Assembly (NCBI RefSeq): GCF_001428805.1 | Contig: NZ_LMIS01000001.1 | Location: 2,983,075 to 3,047,074 of the forward strand | Length of the DNA stretch: 64,000 bases | Source: Aeromicrobium sp. Root236 | GTDB taxonomy: Bacteria > Actinomycetota > Actinomycetes > Propionibacteriales > Nocardioidaceae | Direction of reading: 5' to 3' | In this document: positions 49,926-59,395 of the stretch, piece by piece | Numbering within the stretch: the stretch's first letter is position 1 | Layout: each line of letters opens with the position of its first letter | Notes under the pieces: model-generated | The model's input: the letters and a program-made list of their open reading frames with translations, nothing else | Told to the model about the DNA's origin: nothing | Databases searched by the model: none | Position numbers and translations under genes: made by a program

Positions 49926-50987
49926 TCAGTCCTGTCCCGGCGCGGTGTCCACGACGTCGACGTGGAACGTCGTGACGGACTGCGGTTCGTGGGGACCGAG
50001 GCCCGGGACTCGAGGCTCGCCGTCGGCGGGGTCCGGGATCTCCTGCCGACCGGCGTACTGCGCGGTCTCCTTGTCGAACAGCAGGTCGGAGTAGCCGATG
50101 TGGAGGGCGAACGTCTGTCGGCCGTCGAGGACCGGGGCGTCGTCGGAGATCCGTACCTTCGGCTCCTTGGCCAGTGCCCTGAACAGCGCTGCACGGATGT
50201 CGGCAGGCGCGACCCCACTGGTCAGGACCGGTGCGGCGGCCTCCTCGAGCGCCACGTAGTGCTCGATCGGCGCGTAGTGATGCGCGTCCTTCAGCAGCTC
50301 CTTGAGCAGCGCGTCGGGGTCGCGGGGGAGCGACGCGTACCAGTCGGCGTCGAGGTACTTGGAGTACTCCCGGATCTTCGACGTGGCACCGCCCTTGGAC
50401 GTCCACGCCTCGTGGCTGGGTCCGTCGTCGTACGGCGTGTGGTCGCTGCTCATGTGCTGCACGATCGTGGAGTCCTGGGTGAACACCCACGTGCCCTGGT
50501 CATGGTCGTACGGGATGAACGTACGGTCGACGGATCGCACCTTGAAGAACTGCGGCCGGCCGTCGTCGCCGACGTCGACGGTCACCTTGTCAGGCGCCTC
50601 GCCCTCCGGGTAGAAGTAGCCCCTGTACGTCCAGCCCTCTTGCACCGTGCTGATGCGGAGGTACTGACCGGGACCGACCACGGGGTCCGACGCCTTGATC
50701 GTGACGTCGGCGGCGTGCTCCAGCACGGCGGCTGCAGGCGATCCGGCGACGTCGTGACCGCCGAGGTCGATCCGGGTCAGGCCGAGGGCGACCGTGGCGG
50801 CGACGGCACCGGCGACGATGAGCGTGCGGCGTACGTGTCGACGTGGCGTCACTTCGGCAAGCTCGATGACCGGGGAATGCGGTGTCGCCATGATGGCGCG
50901 GAGCAGCTCCTCGTCCTGGGCGGTGATCTGCGTGGCGGCGTCGGCCTGCGGGTCCAGCTCGGCGAGCGTACGGGTGATGGCGTTCAT
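49926..50987 (-). CDS. CU044_5270-family membrane protein next to an ECF sigma gene
   Basis: A 353-residue protein with a cytoplasmic N-terminus (~50 residues), one membrane helix (HVRRTLIVAGAVAATVALGL) and a large extracytoplasmic part (AADVTIKASDPVVGPGQYLRISTVQEGWTYRGYF...). This is the CU044_5270 pattern of actinobacterial proteins cotranscribed with ECF sigma factors, perhaps acting as an anti-sigma or sensor. ATG 50987 overlaps the sigma stop (ATGA). No zinc-binding anti-sigma motif (HxxxCxxC) is present. Confidence 0.78.
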   Translation of the reverse strand: MNAITRTLAELDPQADAATQITAQDEELLRAIMATPHSPVIELAEVTPRRHVRRTLIVAGAVAATVALGLTRIDLGGHDVAGSPAAAVLEHAADVTIKASDPVVGPGQYLRISTVQEGWTYRGYFYPEGEAPDKVTVDVGDDGRPQFFKVRSVDRTFIPYDHDQGTWVFTQDSTIVQHMSSDHTPYDDGPSHEAWTSKGGATSKIREYSKYLDADWYASLPRDPDALLKELLKDAHHYAPIEHYVALEEAAAPVLTSGVAPADIRAALFRALAKEPKVRISDDAPVLDGRQTFALHIGYSDLLFDKETAQYAGRQEIPDPADGEPRVPGLGPHEPQSVTTFHVDVVDTAPGQD

Positions 50988-51538
50988 GAGGGCACCTCTG
51001 CGGTGTGGGCGGTGGGATGGGCGGGTACGCGCTGGGGACCCGGTGGGTCCGAGAGCGCGTCGCGCAGCTTGCGCCGGGCGCGGTGCAGGCGAACGGCTGC
51101 GGTGCCGGGCCGGCAGTCGAGCACGACCGCGACGGCCTTGACGGTCAGGTGCTCCCAGTAGACGAGCAGCAGGATCTCGCGCTCGTCGTCGCTGAGCCGC
51201 TCGATGGCCTCGAGCACGAGTGACCGGTCGTCGGCCGCGGCAGTGCCGTCGGACTCGACGAGCTCCGTGGTGTCGGTGACGCGCTGGGCGACGCGGAGCT
51301 GACGACGTTCGGTGCGCTGGTGGTTGGCGAGCGTGAACCTCGCCGTGCGATAGAGCCACGGCAGCCCACCGGCGACGGCCTCGTCGCAGCGCCGCCAGGC
51401 CGTCAGGTAGGTCTGCGCGACGACGTCCTCGGCGAGGTCGTCAGGCGCGCGCCGTCGGGCGTACGAACGGATCGAGGGGAGGGTGATCCGGTAGAGCGTC
51501 TCGAAAGCGCGGCGGCGCTCGTCCTCATCGGCAGTCAT
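50984..51538 (-). CDS. ECF-type RNA polymerase sigma factor
   Basis: A 184-residue sigma-70 family protein. Region 2 (about 10-75) includes RAFETLYRITLPSIRSYARRRAPDDLAEDVVAQTYLTAWRRCDEA and region 4 (about 110-165) IERLSDDEREILLLVYWEHLTVKAVAVVLDCRPGTAAVRLHRARRKL. It is the promoter-proximal gene of a leftward group and overlaps the CU044_5270-type gene by four bases, a common actinobacterial signal-response pair. Confidence 0.92.
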   Translation of the reverse strand: MTADEDERRRAFETLYRITLPSIRSYARRRAPDDLAEDVVAQTYLTAWRRCDEAVAGGLPWLYRTARFTLANHQRTERRQLRVAQRVTDTTELVESDGTAAADDRSLVLEAIERLSDDEREILLLVYWEHLTVKAVAVVLDCRPGTAAVRLHRARRKLRDALSDPPGPQRVPAHPTAHTAEVPS

Positions 51539-51568
51539 GACCGTTTATGTCCACGTCGCCGCCCGGCA

Positions 51569-52273
51569 TTACATCTTCTGCGGCAGCCGGGGCCAGCAGT
51601 CGGTGCGGATCGTCGGGTCGAAGCCGGCTCCGGCGGCGATCGTCCGCTTCTCGCGGCCCAGGATGCCGGTCGCCAGAAGCAGGATCGCGACGATGTAGAG
51701 CCCCATGATCGCGAGTCCCGTGCCGGTCGCGTCCTTGTCGATGCGGTCGGCCTCGCCGAGCGCGATGATGCCGTCGGAGACCAGGAAGCAGGCGCCGCCG
51801 ATCCCGGCCCGGAGGTCCGTGGCGAGCGAGGTCGAGGCCGTGCCGAGGAGCAGGGCGGCATACACCGGGACGATCGGCCGCAGCCCCACCTCGAGGCCGC
51901 TCCACGCCCAGGCGACGAGGCCGATCGCCGCGGCGACGTAGACCACCAGGATCCAGGGCTTGCCTCGCAACCGGCCGAGAGCGCCGCGGGCGATGAAGAA
52001 CCGGATGAAGCAGACATGGGCCGCCGCGAACGCCGCCATGCCGACGACGAACACGTCGTCGCCGAGCTCGAGGAACAGGTCGCCGAGGAAGCAGAAGCCG
52101 AGCGCCGCGACGAGCAGCCTCGGCCCGCCCTGCTCCACGACCCACGCGGCGAGCAGCGGGGCGATGAAGCACTTGGTGATGCTGTCCCACGGCGTGGCGT
52201 CGGCGGCGTTGAGCGCCAGGTGCACGACGGACACGACCCCGAAGGCGATCAGCCAGGGACTCTTCACTGCCAT
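51569..52273 (-). CDS. YhhN-family membrane protein (lysoplasmalogenase-like)
   Basis: A 234-residue protein with about eight membrane helices. The family pattern is visible in ITKCFIAPLLAAWV, LGFCFLGDLFLELGDDVFVVGMAAFAAAHVCFIRFF and GGACFLVSDGIIALGEADR, with the conserved Asp residues. Human TMEM86 homologues are lysoplasmalogenases; the bacterial role is unproven. ATG 52273 (MAVKSPW) is chosen; an upstream start at 52330 would intrude on the promoter of the divergent antiporter gene. The gene lies 31 bp downstream of nothing on its strand and starts its own unit. Confidence 0.82.
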   Translation of the reverse strand: MAVKSPWLIAFGVVSVVHLALNAADATPWDSITKCFIAPLLAAWVVEQGGPRLLVAALGFCFLGDLFLELGDDVFVVGMAAFAAAHVCFIRFFIARGALGRLRGKPWILVVYVAAAIGLVAWAWSGLEVGLRPIVPVYAALLLGTASTSLATDLRAGIGGACFLVSDGIIALGEADRIDKDATGTGLAIMGLYIVAILLLATGILGREKRTIAAGAGFDPTIRTDCWPRLPQKM

Positions 52274-52350
52274 CCCAGCACCGTACCGGTTTGCCGCACC
52301 GCGAGTTCGCTGGTTGGTCACGACGACCACGAACCTGAAAAGGTGGAGGC

Positions 52351-53451
52351 ATGACTTCCCGGCTCGCCGTCCTGACCAGCCGATGGACCGGGATCGTGCC
52401 GGTCGCCGCCCTGATCGTCTTCGCCCTGGCCTGGCACCGTGACCTCCCGTGGCTCGCGGTCGCCGTCGTCTCGGCGTTCCTCGGCGGCGCCGTGCTCGCC
52501 GCGGTGCACCACGCGGAGATCATCGCCCACCGGGTCGGCGAGCCGTACGGGTCACTGGTCCTGGCGGTCGCCGTCACGGTCATCGAGGTCGCGCTGATCG
52601 TGACCCTCGTGACGACGGGAGCCAAGGGCAGCGAGAGCCTGGCCCGCGACACGGTCTTCGCCGCGATCATGATCACCTGCAACGGGATCGTCGGCGTCTC
52701 GCTGCTCGCCGCGACCCGCAAGGGTCAGGTCGCCCACTTCAACGCCGAGGGCACCGGCGCGGCCCTGGCGACGGTCGGCACCGTGGCGACGCTGTGCCTC
52801 GTGCTCCCGACCTTCACGACGGGCCGCTCCGGACCGGTGTTCACGCCGGGCCAGCTCGGGTTCGCCGCCGTTGCCTCGCTGGGCCTCTACCTGTTGTTCG
52901 TCGGCATGCAGACCGTGCGGCACCGCGACTACTTCCTGCCCACCAGGAGCGACGGGTCGGTCGCCTCCGACGACGACCATGCCTCGCCGCCCTCGGCCCG
53001 TGCGGCGTGGCTCAGCCTCGGCTTCCTCCTGATCGCCCTGGCCGCGGTCGTGGGCAACGCCAAGAACGTCTCGCCTTCCCTCGAGGATGCCGTCGACGCC
53101 GCCGGCATGCCGCAGGCCGTCGTCGGGGTCACCATCGCGCTGCTGATCCTGCTGCCGGAGACGATCGCGGCGGTTCGCGCGGCTCGCCGCAAGCGTGTGC
53201 AGATCAGCCTCAACCTGGCGTACGGCTCGGCGATGGCCAGCATCGGTCTCACGATCCCGGTCATCGCGATCTCGCAGATCTGGCTCGACGGTCCGCTCGT
53301 GCTCGGCCTCGGCTCGACCGAGCTCGTGCTGCTCTCGCTGACGATGATCACGAGCGTCCTCACCGTCGTGCCGGGCCGGGCGACGATCCTGCAGGGGGGC
53401 ATCCACGTTGCGATCCTCGGCTCGTTCCTGTTCCTCGCCGCCAGCCCCTGA
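52351..53451 (+). CDS. chaA: Calcium/sodium:proton antiporter, ChaA-like
   Basis: A 366-residue CaCA-superfamily exchanger with about 11 helices in two homologous halves. The first alpha repeat shows HHAEIIAHRVGEPYGSLVLAVAVTVIEVALIVTLV, the second ILLPETIAAVRAARRKRVQISLNLAYGSAMASIGLTIPVIAI, with the conserved E in each. This matches ChaA-type Ca2+/Na+(K+)-H+ antiporters. A short histidine/acidic loop near residue 210 separates the halves. It is convergent with the next antiporter gene. Confidence 0.9.
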   Translation: MTSRLAVLTSRWTGIVPVAALIVFALAWHRDLPWLAVAVVSAFLGGAVLAAVHHAEIIAHRVGEPYGSLVLAVAVTVIEVALIVTLVTTGAKGSESLARDTVFAAIMITCNGIVGVSLLAATRKGQVAHFNAEGTGAALATVGTVATLCLVLPTFTTGRSGPVFTPGQLGFAAVASLGLYLLFVGMQTVRHRDYFLPTRSDGSVASDDDHASPPSARAAWLSLGFLLIALAAVVGNAKNVSPSLEDAVDAAGMPQAVVGVTIALLILLPETIAAVRAARRKRVQISLNLAYGSAMASIGLTIPVIAISQIWLDGPLVLGLGSTELVLLSLTMITSVLTVVPGRATILQGGIHVAILGSFLFLAASP

Positions 53452-53457
53452 CCAGCC

Positions 53458-54756
53458 CTATGCCTCCCGCCTGGCGTCGAGCCAGCGCATCGCCGGTGTC
53501 GCCGTGACGCCGTGGAGGATCACCGACAAGGTGATCGCCAGGCCGACCGTCGACCAGAGCAGCGGCACGTCGTGGAAGTCGGCGTGCCCCGTCGCGTACG
53601 CCAGGTAGTAGATCGAGCCGACGCCCCGCACCCCGAAGAACGCCGTGGCCGCACGCTCTCGCGGACCCATCGTGTTGGTCCCGACGCGCAGGTCGGAGCG
53701 GCCCGCGAACAGCGCGACCATCCCACTCAACGGGCGTACGACCAGGAGTAGCAGGACGGCGACCAGTGCCGCCTGCCAGGTGAGCGCCGACAGGAGACCA
53801 TTCGTCAGCGCCACCCCGAGCAGGAGCAGGACGATCAGCGTCAGCAGCCGCTCGAGCCGTTCGATGACGTCGTGCATCAGCGCGTGGTAGTCGTGACCGC
53901 GCTCCGCCGACCGCATCGTCATGGCGCACGCGAACACCGCGAGGAAGCCGTATCCGCCGGCGACCTCCGTCATCCCGTACGCCAGCAGCACCGCAGCCAG
54001 CGCCAGCAGCGGCTCGCCGGAGTCCGCCGTGCGCAGCGAGGGCTGGTTGGACCGGAAAGCGATCTTCGCGAGCACCCAACCGACGGCGACGCCGATCGCC
54101 GAGCCCACGACGACCTTGCCGGCGAGGTCCCAGGCGACCCACCGGGCACCCCAGTCCGCGAACGAGCCGCTCGCCGCGAGGAGGATCGCCGCCTGCACGA
54201 ACGGGAAGGCGAGCCCGTCGTTGAGACCCGCCTCGGAGGTCAGGGCGAAGCGCACCTCGTCGTCCTCGTCGATCTCGTCCTGGTCGCCCTCGGTCGTGGT
54301 CGGCCCCTCGACCTGCACGTCCGAGGCCAGCACCGGATCCGTCGGCGCCAGTGCCGCTCCGAGCAGCAGGGCCGCTGACGGCGCGAGGCCCATGACCCAC
54401 CAACCCAGCCACGCGATGCCCGCGATCGACAGTGGCATCGCGACCGCCAGCAGGCGCCAGGTCGCGCTCCACTGCCGCCACGACCTGAACGACCGCAGGC
54501 TGAGCGGACGATCCAGCGCGAGGCCGACGCCCATCAGGGCGATGAGCACCGTGAACTCGGCCAGGTGCTCGACGAACCCGCGATGCGCGACGGGCGAGAA
54601 CGCCGAGTCGTCGATGCCCGGCAGCAGCCCGATCAGCGCACCAAGACCCAGCAGGACGACCGGCGGCGACAGCGCAGCGGTCCTCAGCGCGTACGGCAGG
54701 ACGACGGCCAGCAGGAGGGCCGCGCCGCCGAGGAGGTAGACGAGATGGGTCGCCAT
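53458..54756 (-). CDS. Cation:proton antiporter (CPA1/NhaP-like)
   Basis: A 432-residue exchanger with about 12-13 helices. LLLGAALAPTDPVLASDVQVEGP holds the TDP motif, and FALTSEAGLNDGLAFPFVQAAIL holds the core SEAGLNDG(ND) motif that carries the proton/cation-binding Asp. An acidic loop (DQDEIDEDDE) between them is unusual. The C-terminus GVRGVGSIYYLAYATGHA is typical. It lies immediately beside the ChaA-like gene, convergent, so both cation exchangers cluster here. Confidence 0.9.
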   Translation of the reverse strand: MATHLVYLLGGAALLLAVVLPYALRTAALSPPVVLLGLGALIGLLPGIDDSAFSPVAHRGFVEHLAEFTVLIALMGVGLALDRPLSLRSFRSWRQWSATWRLLAVAMPLSIAGIAWLGWWVMGLAPSAALLLGAALAPTDPVLASDVQVEGPTTTEGDQDEIDEDDEVRFALTSEAGLNDGLAFPFVQAAILLAASGSFADWGARWVAWDLAGKVVVGSAIGVAVGWVLAKIAFRSNQPSLRTADSGEPLLALAAVLLAYGMTEVAGGYGFLAVFACAMTMRSAERGHDYHALMHDVIERLERLLTLIVLLLLGVALTNGLLSALTWQAALVAVLLLLVVRPLSGMVALFAGRSDLRVGTNTMGPRERAATAFFGVRGVGSIYYLAYATGHADFHDVPLLWSTVGLAITLSVILHGVTATPAMRWLDARREA

Positions 54757-54768
54757 GACCTCTCGAGG

Positions 54769-55149
54769 CTACGGGGAGGAGCCCGCACCCGCCCCTTGAG
54801 CCCGGGGCCCCTCGAGCCACTCGGTGATGAACGTCTCGCTGGCGTGGATGTGGGTCGCGATGTAGCGCTCCGGCCCCACGACCTCGAACTTGTGCGGCGT
54901 GAGCTTCGGGACGACGAGCACCTGGCCCGCGACGCCCACGAGCTGCTCGCCGGCGACCGTGAACAACGCCCGGCCGCCCCGGATCACGAACGTCTCGGCG
55001 TACGGGTGCTGGTGCAGGTAGGGGCCCTCGCCGTCCTCGTCGCTGTCGGAGAAGATCAACGAGACCCCGGCGCCGTACGCCGCGCCCTCGATGCTGTCGA
55101 GGATGCGCCCGTCGGGCCGCGTGGTTCCTGTGGTGTGGATCACATGCAT
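54769..55149 (-). CDS. Cupin domain protein
   Basis: A 126-residue single-domain cupin. The metal-binding motif 1 HQHPYAETFVIRGGRALFTVAG and motif 2 VVPKLTPHKFEVVG are both present with their histidines and Glu. Small cupins bind metals and may be isomerases, dioxygenases or binding proteins; no specific role is evident. ATG 55149 lacks a clear ribosome site. It ends 12 bp upstream of the antiporter gene start and could be cotranscribed with it. The 189 bp to the MMPL gene (55150-55338) showed nothing further. Confidence 0.75.
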   Translation of the reverse strand: MHVIHTTGTTRPDGRILDSIEGAAYGAGVSLIFSDSDEDGEGPYLHQHPYAETFVIRGGRALFTVAGEQLVGVAGQVLVVPKLTPHKFEVVGPERYIATHIHASETFITEWLEGPRAQGAGAGSSP

Positions 55150-55338
55150 CCGGCCACGCTAGTCCGGAACGTGCCCACAGGTGAAGGCCGCTGCTGCGAC
55201 AGGCGTAGGAACGGCCCCACGTACTGCCCTCGTGGTAGTCGAGAGTCACGGCGTACGGAGGACGCGCCGGACCGCGCTGGTTCGGGAGGGTGGTCACACT
55301 GCCGCGAGACCCGCGGCCCGTTTTCTCGGAGGATCCCC

Positions 55339-57537
55339 ATGGCTGCATTCGCTCGATGGTGCTTCAACCATCGCCTCTCCGTCATCGGCATCTGGATCGC
55401 GCTGCTGATCGCAGTCAGCGGTGCCTCGATGGCCGCCGGTACGAGCTACTCCGACGCGTTCGACCTGCCCGGCACCGAGTCGACCAAGGCGCTCGACCTG
55501 CTGCAGAAGTCGCTGCCGGAGTCCGCCGGCGACGCCGACCAGATCGTCCTTCACGTCGACGAGGGCAAGATCACCGATCCGGCGGTCAAGACGCGGGTCG
55601 ACGCGATGCTCAAGGAGGTCGGCTCGGTCCACTCGGTCGTCGGCATCACCAGCCCGTACGACGAGGCCGGCGCCAGCCAGGTCAGCAGCGATGGCCGCAC
55701 CGCGTACGCCACGGTGCAGTTCGACAAGCAGGCCGACGAGCTCGCGCTCAAGGACATCGAAGCCGTCATCGACACGGCGCAGGACGCTCGGGGCGACGGG
55801 CTGCAGGTCGAGCTGAGCGGCCAGGCGATCGACACCGCGACGCAGGCCGGTCCGGGCAGCACCGAGCTGTTCGGCATCGCCGCGGCCGCCGTGATCCTGT
55901 TCCTCGCCTTCGGCTCGTTGCTGGGCATGGTGCTTCCGCTGATCGTCGCGATCGCCGGCGTCGGCGGCGGGATGATGTCCATCGCGCTGCTGTCCCACGC
56001 CTTGAGCCTGAGCGACGTGACCCCGACCCTGGCGGCCCTCATCGGCCTGGGTGTCGGCATCGACTACGCGTTGTTCATCGTGACGCGCTATCGCACGGGC
56101 CTGAAGATGGGACTCGAGCCGGAGGAGGCCGCGATCAAGGCGCTCAACACGTCGGGCCGCTCGGTGCTGTTCGCCGGTGGCACGGTCGTGATCGCGCTGC
56201 TCGGCCTGCTGGTGCTCAACGTCGACTTCCTCGCCGGCATGGGCATCGGGGCTGCCGTGACGGTGCTCTGGACGGTCGTGGCCGCACTGACGCTGACGCC
56301 GGCGTTCCTCGGCCTGTTCGGCATGCGGCTGCTGTCCCGCCGTGAGCGCCGGGTCCTCGCCGCGGAAGGCCCACAGCTCGAGGCCGTGGGCGTCTGGGCC
56401 CGCTGGGCCCGCTTCGTCGCGCGGCGCAAGGCGTTCGTCTCGGTCGTCGCGCTCGGCCTCATCGCGGTCCTGGCTATCCCGTTCTTCTCCCTGCGGCTCG
56501 GGTCCGCCGACGCCGGCAACAACCCGGCCGACACGACGACCCGCAAGGCGTACGACCTCCTGGCTGACGGCTTCGGTCCCGGCTTCAACGGGCCGCTGCA
56601 GCTCGTCGCCGAGCTCAAGTCGCCCGGCGACCAACAGGCTCTGAAGACGCTCGTGTCCGACGTCGAGGCGACCCCGGGCGTCGCCGCGGCCACGGCGCTG
56701 CCGATGAAGGCCGACGCCACCGTCGGCATCGTCCAGGTCGTGCCGAAGAGTGCTCCGCAGGACGAGGCCACGACCCGGCTCATCGACAACCTGCGCGACG
56801 ACGTCATACCGGCGGCCGAGAAGGGCAGCACCCTGCAGGTGTACGTCGGCGGCAACACCGCGACGTTCGGCGACTTCGCCGACGTGCTGACCGGCAAGCT
56901 GCCGCTGTTCCTCGGCGTCATCGTCGCCTTGGGCTGCATCCTGCTGATGGTCGCGTTCCGCAGCATCGTCGTGCCGCTCACCGCAGCGCTGATGAACCTG
57001 TTGGCGGCCGGCGCGGCCTTCGGTGTGCTCGTCGCGGTCTTCCAGTGGGGCTGGCTGGGTGACCTGGTGAGCATCGGCAAGGAGGGCCCGGTCGAGGCGT
57101 TCCTGCCGGTCATCATGCTGGCGATCCTGTTCGGCCTGTCGATGGACTACCAGGTGTTCCTGGTCAGCCGGATGCACGAGGAGTGGACCCACACCAAGGA
57201 CAACCGCCGGGCCGTGGTCATCGGCCAGAGCGAGACCGGACGGGTCATCACCGCAGCGGCGCTCATCATGATCAGCGTGTTCATCGCGTTCGTGTTCGAG
57301 GGTGAACGCGTGATCGCCGAGTTCGGCATAGGCCTGGCGGCGGCGGTCGCGGTGGACGCGTTCATCCTCCGGATGCTGCTCGTGCCGGCGCTGATGCACT
57401 GGTTCGGCGCCGCCAACTGGTGGCTGCCGGCCTGGATCGACCGCCGGCTGCCGCACCTGTCGGTCGAGCCGATGGAGGACGCGCCCGTGGCGGAGATCGC
57501 GGAGCTCGACACCGTCGACCAACCTGCGAGGGCGTGA
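55339..57537 (+). CDS. MMPL-family RND transporter
   Basis: A 732-residue membrane pump with about 12 helices in two repeats, each with a large extracytoplasmic loop. N-terminal FNHRLSVIGIWIALLIAVSGASMA, the first TM bundle LGVGIDYALFIVTRYR and the second MLAILFGLSMDYQVFLVSRMHEEW (with the D-Y pairs of the proton relay) are MMPL hallmarks. CGGAGGA ends seven bases before ATG 55339. MMPL proteins export lipids or drugs. It is followed 12 bp later by a two-component system, which may regulate or respond to it. Confidence 0.92.
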   Translation: MAAFARWCFNHRLSVIGIWIALLIAVSGASMAAGTSYSDAFDLPGTESTKALDLLQKSLPESAGDADQIVLHVDEGKITDPAVKTRVDAMLKEVGSVHSVVGITSPYDEAGASQVSSDGRTAYATVQFDKQADELALKDIEAVIDTAQDARGDGLQVELSGQAIDTATQAGPGSTELFGIAAAAVILFLAFGSLLGMVLPLIVAIAGVGGGMMSIALLSHALSLSDVTPTLAALIGLGVGIDYALFIVTRYRTGLKMGLEPEEAAIKALNTSGRSVLFAGGTVVIALLGLLVLNVDFLAGMGIGAAVTVLWTVVAALTLTPAFLGLFGMRLLSRRERRVLAAEGPQLEAVGVWARWARFVARRKAFVSVVALGLIAVLAIPFFSLRLGSADAGNNPADTTTRKAYDLLADGFGPGFNGPLQLVAELKSPGDQQALKTLVSDVEATPGVAAATALPMKADATVGIVQVVPKSAPQDEATTRLIDNLRDDVIPAAEKGSTLQVYVGGNTATFGDFADVLTGKLPLFLGVIVALGCILLMVAFRSIVVPLTAALMNLLAAGAAFGVLVAVFQWGWLGDLVSIGKEGPVEAFLPVIMLAILFGLSMDYQVFLVSRMHEEWTHTKDNRRAVVIGQSETGRVITAAALIMISVFIAFVFEGERVIAEFGIGLAAAVAVDAFILRMLLVPALMHWFGAANWWLPAWIDRRLPHLSVEPMEDAPVAEIAELDTVDQPARA

Positions 57538-57549
57538 CAGGCTGAGCAC

Positions 57550-58710
57550 GTGAAGCTGAAGGACGAGCTCGTCGAGCAGGCACGGTGTCATCCCTTCGGG
57601 GCTGACATCGTGCTTGCCGTCGCCCTCGGACTGATCGCGTTCCTGGTCCCGCACGACAGTGGCGAGCCGCCGAGCGGACCCAACTGGGTCCCGCCCGCGA
57701 TCGTGATCGGCATGCTCGTCGCGATCGCGTTCAGGCGCGTCTATCCCCACACCGTGCTGGGCCTCGTGCTCGCCGGCACGGCCGTGGTGCTCGTTCTCGA
57801 GCACGGGAAGTCACCGATCCTCGCGATGGCGTTCGTCGCGATCTGCACCGTCGCCTATCGCGCCGAGCGCAAGGGGAGCATCGCGGTGTGGTTGGTCAGC
57901 GGGTTCATCCTCGCCGGCGCCATGGCCCTCGGCACCGAGTCGGTCCTCCGGTTCGAGAACTTCTCGGTGTTCGCGTGGACCGGATTCGCCGCGGCAGCCG
58001 CGAGCGCGGTCCGCTCACGCAAGGAGTGGTTCGCCGAGGTGGAGCAGCGCGCGATCGACGCCGAGGAGAGCCGCGAGGAGGAGGCGCAGCGCCGCGTCGT
58101 GGCCGAGCGCCTGCGCATCGCGCGCGAGCTGCACGACGTCGTGGCCCACCACATCGCGGTGGTGCACGTGCAGGCCGGCGTCGCGGACCACCTGCTCGAC
58201 ACCAAGCCCGCCGAGGCGCACGAAGCCATCGCCCACATCCGCCGGGCCAGCGGCTCGGTGCTCGACGAGCTGGGCGGCCTCCTCGACGTGCTCCGCCAGC
58301 CCGACGAACCCATCACGCCGACCGCGCCGGCGCCCGGCCTCGGCGGACTCACCTCGCTCATCGACTCGTTCTCGGCGTCGGGCCTCACTGTCGACGTCCA
58401 GGCCAAGGGCGAGCCCCATGCCCTGCCGCCGGCCGTCGAGCTCGTCGCGTACCGGCTGATCCAGGAAGGCCTGACCAACGCCCACAAGCACGGCTCGGGA
58501 ACCGCCACGCTGGACTTCACGTTCGAGCGGGGCGCACTCTGCATCGACATCGCCAACCCGTGCCCCGGTGCGACCTCGCTCGGCGGCGCGGGCCACGGAC
58601 TGCTCGGCATGCACGAGCGGGCCAAGGCTGTCGGCGGCACGGTCAGGACACACAACGACGGCGACGCGTGGCGCGTCGCGGCCCGGCTGCCCTTCGAGCC
58701 CGCCGTATGA
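57550..58710 (+). CDS. Sensor histidine kinase (NarL/DesK-type, HisKA_3)
   Basis: A 386-residue kinase. About four to five helices (residues 18-155) form the membrane sensor, without a large extracytoplasmic loop. The dimerisation/phosphorylation helix has ERLRIARELHDVVAHHIAVVHVQAG (phospho-acceptor H195), and the ATP-binding domain (~290-386) has AYRLIQEGLTNAHKHG and GHGLLGMHERAKAVGGTV. The start is GTG 57550. It lies 12 bp after the MMPL gene and overlaps the response regulator gene (ATGA). A membrane signal, perhaps envelope stress, is inferred. Confidence 0.9.
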   Translation: MKLKDELVEQARCHPFGADIVLAVALGLIAFLVPHDSGEPPSGPNWVPPAIVIGMLVAIAFRRVYPHTVLGLVLAGTAVVLVLEHGKSPILAMAFVAICTVAYRAERKGSIAVWLVSGFILAGAMALGTESVLRFENFSVFAWTGFAAAAASAVRSRKEWFAEVEQRAIDAEESREEEAQRRVVAERLRIARELHDVVAHHIAVVHVQAGVADHLLDTKPAEAHEAIAHIRRASGSVLDELGGLLDVLRQPDEPITPTAPAPGLGGLTSLIDSFSASGLTVDVQAKGEPHALPPAVELVAYRLIQEGLTNAHKHGSGTATLDFTFERGALCIDIANPCPGATSLGGAGHGLLGMHERAKAVGGTVRTHNDGDAWRVAARLPFEPAV

Positions 58711-59381
58711 CGATCCGGGTGCTGCTCGCCGACGACCAGGCGTTGATCCGCAGCGGCTTTCGCGTGCTCATCGAGTCCGACCCCGAGCTCGAGGTCGTGG
58801 GCGAGGCGGCCAACGGCAAGGAGGCCGTCGAGCTCGCCCGCAGCACGCGGGCCGACGTCATCGTGATGGACGTACGCATGCCGGAGATGGACGGGCTCGA
58901 GGCGACCCGCGCGATCTGCGCCGACGACGACCTGGCCGGCGTCAAGGTGCTCGTGGTGACGACGTTCGAGACCGACGACTACCTGATCGAGGCGTTGCGT
59001 GCCGGGGCGAGCGGCTTCGTCGGCAAGGGCGTCGAGACCGAGGAGCTCCTCGCCGCGATCCGTACGGTCGCGGTCGGCGACGCCCTGCTGTCCGCGCGGG
59101 CGACGCGCAGCCTCATCACCAACTTCCTGGCCCAGCCCTCCGGCCGGCCGGTCGCGACACCGGCGGAGCTCGAGGTGCTGACACGACGCGAGCGTGAGGT
59201 CGTCGGGCTGGTGGCGCAGGGCCTCTCCAACGACGAGATCGCCGAGCAGCTGTTCGTCAGCCCGCTGACCGCCAAGACCCACGTGAACCGCGCCATGATC
59301 AAGCTCGACGCCCGCGATCGCGCCCAGCTGGTCGTCGTCGCCTACCAGTCGGGCCTCGTCAGCGCGGATCCTCCGGGCTGA
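58707..59381 (+). CDS. LuxR/NarL-family response regulator
   Basis: A 224-residue regulator. The receiver domain has RVLLADDQALIRSGF (acidic pair D9/D10), the phosphorylation site D55 in VIVMDVRMPEMDG, and the conserved T and K in VTTFE and GKG. The LuxR-type helix-turn-helix (about 155-215) reads LTRREREVVGLVAQGLSNDEIAEQLFVSPLTAKTHVNRAMIKLDARDRAQLVVVAYQSG. It overlaps the kinase gene by four bases, so the pair forms a cognate system. Targets may include the MMPL gene just upstream. Confidence 0.93.
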   Translation: MTIRVLLADDQALIRSGFRVLIESDPELEVVGEAANGKEAVELARSTRADVIVMDVRMPEMDGLEATRAICADDDLAGVKVLVVTTFETDDYLIEALRAGASGFVGKGVETEELLAAIRTVAVGDALLSARATRSLITNFLAQPSGRPVATPAELEVLTRREREVVGLVAQGLSNDEIAEQLFVSPLTAKTHVNRAMIKLDARDRAQLVVVAYQSGLVSADPPG

Positions 59382-59395
59382 GCGAGACTGGACGC